A stretch of DNA of 64,000 bases, from positions 302,648 to 366,647 of the forward strand of contig NZ_JACSCH020000005.1 of NCBI RefSeq assembly GCF_014451325.2, in the 5' to 3' direction. The notes beneath the pieces are model-generated. The model did not search any database and was not told where the DNA came from. It saw only the letters and a program-made list of their open reading frames with translations. This DNA comes from Streptomyces sp. CB02980 (GTDB lineage: Bacteria > Actinomycetota > Actinomycetes > Streptomycetales > Streptomycetaceae). The translations under genes and the position numbers were made by a program. Of this stretch, positions 54,013 to 60,780 are shown piece after piece. The stretch's first letter is position 1. Each line of letters starts with the position of its first letter.

Positions 54013-54228
54013 GTGCTGGTGAGCCGCGCGAGGAGGATGCTGGAGCGGGTACCGGACGGTTCCTACGGGGCCACGACGGTCAGCAGGAAGCCGAACACCT
54101 CCGTACTCGATCAGCGGGCCGCCCGGAAGCTCCTCGACGCCGAGGGCCTGGCCGTGGCTCTGATGGAGCGGGCGCCCACGATCGATATCACGCTTAATCC
54201 GGAAGCGGAGGCAGTTTACGAGGACTGA
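54013..54228 (+). CDS. hypothetical small protein, possibly a remnant
   Basis: A 71-residue ORF (GTG start, GGAGG site 5 bases upstream) with natural-looking composition: SRARRMLERVPDGSYGATTV, RAARKLLDAEGLAVALMERA. After the TGA the same frame continues for 33 codons (VAVADLSTFVSARDFHLSDM...) to another stop at about 54328-54330, so it may be the first part of a longer gene broken by a nonsense codon. No homologue is recognised. Confidence 0.4.
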   Translation: MLVSRARRMLERVPDGSYGATTVSRKPNTSVLDQRAARKLLDAEGLAVALMERAPTIDITLNPEAEAVYED

Positions 54229-54392
54229 CCCGTCGCTGTTGCGGACCTCAGTACCTTCGTCTCGGCGCGGGACTTCCATCTTTCAGACATGCTCGCGGGG
54301 CTGGATGCCCGCCTCGCCGCCATCTGCTGACGCCGCACCGCCCAACGTCTCGGCTGGCGAAGCTGGCCGGGGCTTCTTTCTTGGAGGTACTC

Positions 54393-54827
54393 ATGGCTGA
54401 GTTGCAAGAGGTCATCGCATACCTGGCTCACGGAGACGCGAAAACCGAGAACTGGAAGTTCGCCGTCGTCGTCCACCCGTGGTGGGAGGGGAAGACGAAG
54501 AAGCCCGTCCGCGGACTGGACTACAGCGAGATTCTCGTAGCCGACCCGGAAACCGGAACGATCCGCTTCGCCAGGCACCACTCCCGGCCCCTCATGGGCG
54601 GGTGGCACGACCGTGTCATGAGCGGCGGGCCACGTCAGAACCTTCACGGAGGCGCCGCTGGGAATCTTGATTGGGAAGCCGCCCGCGAGCACATCATTCA
54701 GGCCGCTCCCGCTGATTTCGACTACGAAAATGACTGCGTGGCCTGGTTCGATAAACTTCCCGCCGCCGAGGAATTTGCCATGATCTTGCGAGAAATATTG
54801 AACCACTTCGTGACGACTTCCGAGTGA
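54393..54827 (+). CDS. hypothetical protein
   Basis: A 144-residue acidic soluble protein (MAELQEVIAYLAHGDAKTENWKFAVVVHPWW at the start, given here in part). ATG 54393 has a GGAGG site 5 bases upstream; a TTG at 54381 is less likely. There is no signal peptide or membrane helix, and no motif I recognise. The aromatic-rich first half suggests a compact beta fold. It is intact inside the integrated element and may be cargo. Confidence 0.6.
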   Translation: MAELQEVIAYLAHGDAKTENWKFAVVVHPWWEGKTKKPVRGLDYSEILVADPETGTIRFARHHSRPLMGGWHDRVMSGGPRQNLHGGAAGNLDWEAAREHIIQAAPADFDYENDCVAWFDKLPAAEEFAMILREILNHFVTTSE

Positions 54828-55250
54828 CCTGATCCATCGGACAGCACCGCTCCCTGCGGGAGCGTCGTTCCTAGTAAATGCACAAGTCAGGCTATTTTCG
54901 CGGTGCACTGCCTCCGGTGCCGGCGGCAGGCGCTATCCGCCAACCCTGGCTCCAACATGAGCAACATCGGGGCACGACCGGAGCAAGAGCGACGCAGGAG
55001 CAAGCGCATGGCTCAGTCCGACAGGCGCATGGGCCCGGCAGTGCCAGCGCTGTGGACCTCGTACTGCTCTTGCTCCTTGCAGAGGGCTCCTTGCACTCCG
55101 CCGAATTTGGGCCGGTCAGAAGCGTGGACAGCGTGGGGGATGCCGTCCCGCTTCTCCCTGCCTGCAGGCGCGACGGGTCTTCGGCAGTGCGGCTGTGCGG
55201 TCCTCGATACTGTGCAGCGGACTCATGATGCACACGAGGGGAAGCCGTTC
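54828..55250. other. gene-free stretch in the integrated element
   Basis: 423 bases with no supported gene. The frame of the next gene is open here, but composition and the strong ribosome site at 55236-55241 favour a start at 55251. No promoter or structure is clear. Confidence 0.4.
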
Positions 55251-56162
55251 ATGCCCGATCTCAGCACCTTCATATCCGAGGGCTTCGGTTCGGTGGCGAC
55301 CGCAGTGGTGTCCCTTCTGGCAATCCCGGGCGTCATCATCGCCGGCCACATCCAGGGCAAGAACGCCCGCCTGGCGGGGGAGGCGCAGGCCAAGGCAGCC
55401 CTCGAAGCGGCGAAGGAACAGGCCCACCTCTCCTACCGCGCCGCCCTCGACAGCGCCAAGGAGGTCTCCCGAGAGAACCACGCCCAGTGGCAGCGAGACC
55501 GGTGCCAGGAGGTCTGGGCGGACTACGTGAAAGAACTTGACCTGTTGTTGCCGAAGGTAGCAGCCAACGACCAGGAAGCCCGGTCCGATGACTTGCTGAA
55601 GGCGTACGCCATGGTGGAGCTACTGAGCCCGCCAAGCGTCTTGACCAAGGCCAGCGAGGCAAGGGACGGGGGGCTGGACTTCACGACGGCGCTGTACCTA
55701 GAACACATGGAGCGCAACAACTACATCAGGTTGGCCCGGGCGAGGCGACGACTGGAGGGAGCTGTGACGGCAGCGTCACGGCTGTCTCGAGCTCCAGGAG
55801 ACAGCTTCGTCGAGCAGGTTCAGATTTCTGCCGATGAGTGGGATTACGTGGGACCGGAATCCCACTCGGAGTGGGAGGACATGTCGGAGAGGTTCGAGCA
55901 AGGCGAGACCGCTCGTGCTGCCCTTGAGGCGCTGGACGAAGCGGCACAGGCACTCGGAGACGAAGCGGCAGAGAACCGAGCCTGTGAGGCCCTTATGGCC
56001 GCTGCCTTGAGCGAATCGGAAGCCGCTTCGCTGAGCCGTACTGCATGCGTGGACCGTGAAGCACAGGTTGAAAGGCTGGCACAGAAGCGGGTGGCGTTGA
56101 GGGGTCTTAGGGACGCATTCGTCGCGGAGGCTCGCAAGGAGCTGGACGCCCTGGGAGCGTAG
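55251..56162 (+). CDS. hypothetical membrane-anchored coiled-coil protein
   Basis: A 303-residue protein. An N-terminal helix (FGSVATAVVSLLAIPGVIIAGHI) should span the membrane, followed by a long helical region rich in Ala, Glu and Arg (GEAQAKAALEAAKEQAHLSYRAAL...; ERNNYIRLARARRRLEGAVTAAS; EALDEAAQALGDEAAENRACEAL), probably coiled coil. ATG 55251 has a GAGGGG site; translation of the upstream open frame looks non-coding. It is the last gene before the right end of the element. Function unknown. Confidence 0.6.
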   Translation: MPDLSTFISEGFGSVATAVVSLLAIPGVIIAGHIQGKNARLAGEAQAKAALEAAKEQAHLSYRAALDSAKEVSRENHAQWQRDRCQEVWADYVKELDLLLPKVAANDQEARSDDLLKAYAMVELLSPPSVLTKASEARDGGLDFTTALYLEHMERNNYIRLARARRRLEGAVTAASRLSRAPGDSFVEQVQISADEWDYVGPESHSEWEDMSERFEQGETARAALEALDEAAQALGDEAAENRACEALMAAALSESEAASLSRTACVDREAQVERLAQKRVALRGLRDAFVAEARKELDALGA

Positions 56163-56750
56163 TCCCCCTGGCCAACGTCGTTCCCGTCTGCTTGTGTCTC
56201 CGTCCACGAGACAGGTCAACCGCCTGGAAGCCTGGGCATCAGAGCTAAGGACTGTCCCCTGACTCTGGAAACTGCTTGCTGGTGTTCGGTTCACCTCCTC
56301 ATCCGGGATCCCGTTGAAGCCGCGGGCCGGGGCGGAACCGGACAAGCCGATCCGGCTTCGGTAACCCGTCAGCCTCTGCCCCGCGTCACGGGACGATGCT
56401 TAACCTTGCGCGGTCCGATTTCCTGGTCGCTGTGTTGGATGTCGGCGGGCTCCAAGAGGGACTGCCGAAGCCATATCGCCGCTCCCTGTGTGGCTCCCCA
56501 GGAGAGCCACACAGGGAGCCACCGCCCACGACATCCAGCGAACGCAGACGAACGCCCACGACCCAACACAGCCTGGTGGCCCAGCGCTTGGGGGCCCTGC
56601 GGCAGGCGCTCCCTCAGCCCACTCTTAGTGGTTCCTTAAAGCGGTCCTAAGGATCGTCTTCTCCGGCTCTCCAGCGGGTCTTTCACGGATTCGGGCGGCT
56701 AGTTTTCTGGGCATCCCCCCACCTCACCCTCGTGAAGGAGCTGTCCCCCC
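56163..56750. other. right-end gap with strong hairpin and right att-like site
   Basis: No gene is supported. It holds a 16-bp perfect stem (56481-56496 with 56504-56519, loop CCCAGGA) and the right copy of CTTAGTGGTTCC (56624-56635). The hairpin arm ACAGGGAGCCAC also occurs near the left end at 50042-50053, as expected of integrase arm sites. The remainder before 56751 holds the LPMO promoter. Confidence 0.6.
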
Positions 56751-57773
56751 ATGACTTCTCGCCGTACCGCCGCCGTCACCGCCACCGCGGTTCTGGCTCT
56801 CTCCGGGCTCGCCTCCGGGCCCGCGTTCGCGCACGGGTCGATGACCGATCCGGTGAGCCGGGTCTCGGCCTGTTACGCGGAGGGGCCCGAGTCGCCGAAG
56901 TCGGCGGCGTGCAAGGCGGCCGTGGCGGCGAGCGGGACGCAGGCGTTCTACGACTGGAACGCGGTGAACATCGCCAACGCCGCCGGGAAGCACCGTGAGC
57001 TGATCGCGGACGGCAAGCTGTGCAGCGCGGGGAACGACAAGTACCGGGGGCTCGACCTCGCGCGGGCCGACTGGCCGGCGAGCCCGATGGCCTCCGGGGC
57101 GCACACCTTCCGTTACAAGGGGACCGCGCCGCACCGGGGCTCGTTCGCGCTGTACGTGACGAAGGACGGGTACGACCCGTCGAAGCCGCTGAAGTGGTCG
57201 GACCTGGAGGACAAGCCGTTCGCCACGGTGACCGACCCGCGGATGGAGAGCGGCGACTACGTCTTCCAGGGCACGGTGCCGAACAAGTCCGGCCGCCACC
57301 TGATCTACTCGATCTGGCAGCGCTCCGACTCCCCCGAGGCCTTCTACACCTGCTCGGACGTGGTGTTCGGGAAGGACAGCGGCGGCGGTACGGCCCCGGC
57401 GCCGACCGCCTCCGCGCCGAGCGACGAGCAGATCGAGGACGGTCAGGACGAGTCCTCGGTCGAGCACGGCGGGCACGGGGACGGTGACGCCTCCACGGGT
57501 GCGGAGGAGACCGCGGCCGCCCCCGAGCCGAGCCGGGAGGCGAGTCACGGGGCGGGCCACGAGACGCAGCCCGCTCCGTCCGCCGAGGCCTCCTCCGCCG
57601 CGCCCAACGAGCCCGCTCCCGCCGCCGGTTCGGACTCCGGCTCCGGTGAGGTGCTCGCCGAGACCGGTGGCGACGCCACCACCCCGTATCTCGCGGTCGG
57701 TGGCGCCGCCGTGCTCGCGATCGGCGCGGCCGTGCTCTTCGGGTCGACGCGCCGGCGGCGTACCCAGGGCTAG
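56751..57773 (+). CDS. AA10 lytic polysaccharide monooxygenase with LAETG wall-anchor signal
   Basis: A 340-residue secreted copper enzyme that oxidatively cleaves chitin or cellulose. The signal peptide ends AFA and the mature protein begins with His28 (HGSMTDP), which with His118 (SGAHTF) forms the copper brace. The AA10 domain runs to about 205. A Glu/Asp/His/Ala/Pro-rich linker of about 95 residues leads to LAETG (302-306), a hydrophobic helix and RRRR, a complete sorting signal of the LAxTG type used by Streptomyces class E sortases. Start with a GAAGGAG site. Confidence 0.9.
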   Translation: MTSRRTAAVTATAVLALSGLASGPAFAHGSMTDPVSRVSACYAEGPESPKSAACKAAVAASGTQAFYDWNAVNIANAAGKHRELIADGKLCSAGNDKYRGLDLARADWPASPMASGAHTFRYKGTAPHRGSFALYVTKDGYDPSKPLKWSDLEDKPFATVTDPRMESGDYVFQGTVPNKSGRHLIYSIWQRSDSPEAFYTCSDVVFGKDSGGGTAPAPTASAPSDEQIEDGQDESSVEHGGHGDGDASTGAEETAAAPEPSREASHGAGHETQPAPSAEASSAAPNEPAPAAGSDSGSGEVLAETGGDATTPYLAVGGAAVLAIGAAVLFGSTRRRRTQG

Positions 57774-57778
57774 GAGGA

Positions 57779-58648
57779 CTAGCCGATCACCGAGAGGCAG
57801 GTGGTCGGGGTCGCGTGGGCCGGGTCGAGGGCGTTCTCCACCTCGTGGAAGGTGACCCGGTCCACCGTGCCGATCGCCACGTGCTCGGACAGGTCGAGCG
57901 CGCACTTGTCCTGGATCAGGACGTTGGTGACGTTCGGGCCGCTCAGGAACTGCGAGCGGTACGGGGTGACCACCTCGTCGTACTGGGTCGCGATGACGTG
58001 GTAGCGGACCCCGGGCACGGTGTCGCCGCCCTGGTTGAGCTTGGTGATGAACGGCGAGCCGGCGATCTGGTCGGCGAGCCCGGGGGTGTTGGCCTTGATC
58101 AGGTCCTCGGCGCCGGGGAAGTACGGCAGGAGCCTGGTGAGGCCGAGCAGGGTGGTGCCGTGGTTGTCGGGGGCGATCCCGACGAGCGCGTTCACCTTCT
58201 GGGCCCCGCCGAGGAACTTGAGGTACCAGCGCGGCATCATGCCGCCCTGCGAGTGTCCGACGATGTCGACCTCGGGGGCGCCGGTGGCGGCGAGGACCCG
58301 GTCGACGTAGGTGTCGAGCTGTCCGGCGGAGGCCTCGATGGGGCCGAGACCGTGGAAGAAGGGCACGTTCGGCAGCTGGCCGTAGTCGAGCGAGAAGACG
58401 CAGTAACCGCGGTTGACCAGGTACGGCGCGAGGACGAGCCAGTTGTCGACGGAGTTCCCGAGGGTTCCGTGGACGAGGACGACGGGCCGCGGGTGCGCGG
58501 CGGAGGGCTTGCAGGAGTAGTCGTTCCAGCCCCGACTGGTGGTGGCGGTCTCGGCCCGGGCCGAGGCGGCGGTGGTCGGCGCGAGGGTGGCGGCAGCGGC
58601 CAGCAGCAGGACGGACAGTGCTCTGACGGCGTGTTTCCAGGGCAGCAT
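57779..58648 (-). CDS. secreted alpha/beta-hydrolase lipase
   Basis: A 289-residue secreted triacylglycerol lipase. Signal peptide 1-32 (TAASARA). VVLVHGTLGN forms the oxyanion region; the nucleophile is in VGHSQGGMM; the acid and base lie in TQYDEVVTP and LSEHVAIGTVD. Four or more cysteines suggest disulphides, as in Streptomyces class I.7-like lipases. Two symmetric sites lie in its promoter (58748-58789). Confidence 0.88.
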   Translation of the reverse strand: MLPWKHAVRALSVLLLAAAATLAPTTAASARAETATTSRGWNDYSCKPSAAHPRPVVLVHGTLGNSVDNWLVLAPYLVNRGYCVFSLDYGQLPNVPFFHGLGPIEASAGQLDTYVDRVLAATGAPEVDIVGHSQGGMMPRWYLKFLGGAQKVNALVGIAPDNHGTTLLGLTRLLPYFPGAEDLIKANTPGLADQIAGSPFITKLNQGGDTVPGVRYHVIATQYDEVVTPYRSQFLSGPNVTNVLIQDKCALDLSEHVAIGTVDRVTFHEVENALDPAHATPTTCLSVIG

Positions 58649-58739
58649 CGGGCGATCTCCTTGCGGCTCAAGGGGATGGTGGGGGTGCTACGCCCTGCGG
58701 TCCGGACCACAAGTGGGGATGCGCGGTGGGGATGCGCTT

Positions 58740-58789
58740 CAGCCAAGCTACGCACGGGTAGCCTTGGCTGGGAAGTTACGCGTCGGTAA
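58740..58789 (-). promoter_or_regulatory. paired symmetric sites upstream of the lipase gene
   Basis: CTAC-N6-GTAG (58748-58761) and TTAC-N6-GTAA (58776-58789), with centres 28 bp apart. The first also lies inside a longer inverted repeat, CAGCCAAG/CTTGGCTG (58740-58770). They are candidate operators of a TetR-type regulator that is not encoded next to the gene. Confidence 0.45.
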
Positions 58790-58828
58790 AAAGTGATGTG
58801 TCGTCACAAGAGCCTGGCGAAAGGGCCG

Positions 58829-59815
58829 TCAGGCCGCCAGTGATCCCGGCAGGACCGCCCGCGGACCGAATTTCGCCCGTGCCTTGTCGGCCACCGCCTC
58901 GATCCGCCGGGCCTTCTCGTCCGCCGGGTCCAGGGACAGCTGGTGTGCCGCGCCCTCCGCGCCCGCAAGCCCTTCGGCGCGCAGGGCGATGCCCCGCACC
59001 CGGGCCCGCTGGAGGCCGAAGGAGTCGTGGACGGCGTACGCGAGGGTGGTGAGCGCCGCCGAGTGGGCGGTGGGTTCGGGCAGGGCACGGCTCCGGGTGG
59101 TCGTGGTCCGGTCCGCGTACCGCACGGTGACGGCGAGCGCGCGGCACACCTGCCCCTCCGCGCGCAGCCGGGTGCCCAGTTCCTCGGCGAGCGAGAGGAG
59201 GGCCCGGCGCTGCTGCGTCCGGTCGGTCTCGTCGTGCGGGAAGGAACGTTCGGCCGCGACCGACCGGGAGGCCGTGTGCGGGACGACGGGGGTGCGGTCG
59301 ACGCCCCGGGCCCGCTCCCACAGCTCGCGGCCGGTCTTCGCGCCGACGAGCCGCTGGAGCACGGCGAGCGGCGCGTCCGCGACGCGGCCGACGGAGTCGA
59401 GTCCGTAGCCGCAGAGGGTACGGGCGGTGGCGCGGCCGACGCCGTCGAGCGCGACGACCGGCCGGTCACGCAGGAAGGCCGCGGGGTCGTCGACGACCAG
59501 GGTGACGCCGGGCCGGGCCTCGCTCGCGGCCATCCGGGCCAGCATCGGGTTGGGGCCGGCTCCGATGACGCAGTCGACGCCGTACAGGGCGAGGGCCCTG
59601 ACCCGGATCACCGAGGCGAGCTCGGCCGGGCTCCGGCCGAAGTAGCGCAGCGCACCGCGCACATCGGCGAGCGCCTCGCAGGGCGGGGCCGCCTCGACGA
59701 CGGGGGTGAACTCGGCGAGCAGGTCGATCAGCGGGGGAAACAGGGCCTCGGCCCCTCCCCTCCCGAAAGCATCGGAAGCGGGGGAATCCAGCCGGAACCG
59801 CACACAGAGGATCAT
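58829..59815 (-). CDS. ImuB-like Y-family polymerase relative (probably non-catalytic)
   Basis: A 328-residue protein with the Y-family layout: palm, HhH-containing thumb (VVALDGVGRATARTLCGYGLDSVGRVAD) and little-finger region. The catalytic signatures are missing: the N-terminus reads MILCVRFRLDS where active enzymes have a DxDAFF motif, and the second motif reads PCEALADV in place of SxDEaxLD. This is the state of ImuB, the adaptor of the mutasome that recruits DnaE2. The dnaE2-like gene lies 1 kb away. The start is taken at 59815 with a GGAGAGGG site; ATG 59851 would add 12 residues. Confidence 0.75.
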   Translation of the reverse strand: MILCVRFRLDSPASDAFGRGGAEALFPPLIDLLAEFTPVVEAAPPCEALADVRGALRYFGRSPAELASVIRVRALALYGVDCVIGAGPNPMLARMAASEARPGVTLVVDDPAAFLRDRPVVALDGVGRATARTLCGYGLDSVGRVADAPLAVLQRLVGAKTGRELWERARGVDRTPVVPHTASRSVAAERSFPHDETDRTQQRRALLSLAEELGTRLRAEGQVCRALAVTVRYADRTTTTRSRALPEPTAHSAALTTLAYAVHDSFGLQRARVRGIALRAEGLAGAEGAAHQLSLDPADEKARRIEAVADKARAKFGPRAVLPGSLAA

Positions 59816-59940
59816 GTCCCTCTCCTCCGTCTCGTGTCCCTGTTCACCCATGGGCGGTTTGTCCCTGAACGCCCCCTCCCACTCCCTCACCCTAGAGCAT
59901 GTTCGAATATTTGTGCGAGTGCGATGACGCGATGATGCGA

Positions 59941-59986
59941 TGTCAACCAAGGTTGACATGCGGGCGCCTGTCAACGTAAGTTGACG
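59941..59986 (+). promoter_or_regulatory. leaderless promoter overlapped by two identical-arm operators
   Basis: GTCAAC-CAAG-GTTGAC (in 59941-59958, outer bases also symmetric) and GTCAAC-GTAA-GTTGAC (59970-59985), centres 28 bp apart. The right arm of the first contains a consensus -35 TTGACA (59953-59958) and the second contains TAAGTT (59977-59982), at 18-base spacing, with the ATG at 59989 six bases beyond. Repressor binding would cover the whole promoter; autoregulation by the HTH protein is likely. Confidence 0.75.
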
Positions 59987-59988
59987 TC

Positions 59989-60198
59989 ATGACCGATGCG
60001 ACCGATCTCGCCGCACGGGCGGGTGACCGCGACCCACGGGTCGGACTACGGGCCGTCTCCGCCCTGCGGCGACTGCTCGAACAGCTGGAAGCCGTCCAGG
60101 TGCGCAGCGCGCGCAACCAGGGGTGGTCGTGGCAGGAGATCGCGACCGAACTGGGTGTCAGCCGACAGGCCGTCCACAAGAAGTACGGGAGGCAGTGA
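59989..60198 (+). CDS. small HTH regulator partnered with a Clp-N protein
   Basis: A 69-residue protein with one helix-turn-helix near the C-terminus (NQGWSWQEIATELGVSRQAVHKKYG), preceded by a helix AVSALRRLLEQLEAVQVRSAR. It is leaderless and overlaps the downstream Clp-N gene by one base (TGATG). This small-HTH/Clp-N pair recurs in actinobacteria; the HTH protein is the natural candidate to bind the two operators just upstream. Confidence 0.8.
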   Translation: MTDATDLAARAGDRDPRVGLRAVSALRRLLEQLEAVQVRSARNQGWSWQEIATELGVSRQAVHKKYGRQ

Positions 60199-60752
60199 TG
60201 TTCGAACGGTTCACGAAGGCCGCGCGCACCGTGGTGAAGGGCGCGGTCGAGCACGCGGAGCGGGGCGGCGCGACGGTCGTCACCCAGGAGCACCTGCTCC
60301 TCGCCCTGCTCGACGGGGAGGGCACCCGGGCGGCGGACGCGCTGCACACGCTGTGCCCGCCGGACCGCCGGCCGTCCCTGGTGGCCGCGCTGACCGGCGC
60401 CCGGCGCCGGGCGGGGCTCTCCCGCGCGGACGAGGAGGCCCTGGCGGACCTCGGCATCGACGTCGGCGCGATCGTGGCGCGGGTGGAGGAGGCCCACGGC
60501 GAGGGCGCGCTGGCGGGCGACCGCAAGGACTCCGGTTGGTGGTCGGGTCGCCGGTCCTTCTCGCGGGAGGCCAAGACCGTCCTGGAGAAGTCCCTCCGGG
60601 TGGCACTGGCCCGCAAGGACCGGGAGATCGGCGACGAGCACATCCTGCTCGCGCTCACCACGACCGGCGGGGTCGTCGCGGAGGTCCTGGCCGACCACGG
60701 GGTGACGTACGCGTCCGTCGACACGGCGGTCTCCGGGGCGGCGACCGCCTGA
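60198..60752 (+). CDS. Clp N-terminal-domain protein without ATPase module
   Basis: A 184-residue protein made of two Clp-N repeats (MFERFTKAARTVVKGAVEHAER, VTQEHLLLALLDGEGTRAADAL; then FSREAKTVLEKSLRVALARKD, IGDEHILLALTTTGGVVAEVL). ClpC/ClpA use this domain to bind substrates and adaptors; here no AAA domain follows, so it may act as an adaptor or decoy for a Clp protease. It is co-transcribed with the HTH gene with a GGGAGG site. Confidence 0.85.
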   Translation: MFERFTKAARTVVKGAVEHAERGGATVVTQEHLLLALLDGEGTRAADALHTLCPPDRRPSLVAALTGARRRAGLSRADEEALADLGIDVGAIVARVEEAHGEGALAGDRKDSGWWSGRRSFSREAKTVLEKSLRVALARKDREIGDEHILLALTTTGGVVAEVLADHGVTYASVDTAVSGAATA

Positions 60753-60780
60753 TCCGCGGCGGCTCGTCCCGTGGAGCGGC

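Larger units (their letters stand above)
49945..56640. mobile_element. degraded integrated element bounded by direct repeats
   Basis: A segment of about 6.7 kb bounded by CTTAGTGGTTCC at 49957-49968 and 56624-56635, each preceded by CCTCAG exactly 6 bases upstream (49945 and 56612). At the left end the core lies in an inverted repeat, TCGCTTA...TAAGCGA. Inside are a truncated tyrosine integrase next to the left end, a double-winged GntR regulator typical of actinomycete elements, pseudogenes, and several genes of lower GC than the chromosome. No replication, relaxase or FtsK/Tra gene remains. Confidence 0.7.

Noticed and set aside
53887..54279. Minus-strand ORF opposite the small hypothetical at 54013
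   Set aside because: No ribosome site and Arg/Pro-rich random-looking sequence; the + strand ORF is preferred.
59896..59909. LexA (SOS) box before the ImuB-like gene
   Set aside because: Only one half-site (TTCGAAC) is present; the opposite half does not match, so it is not called.
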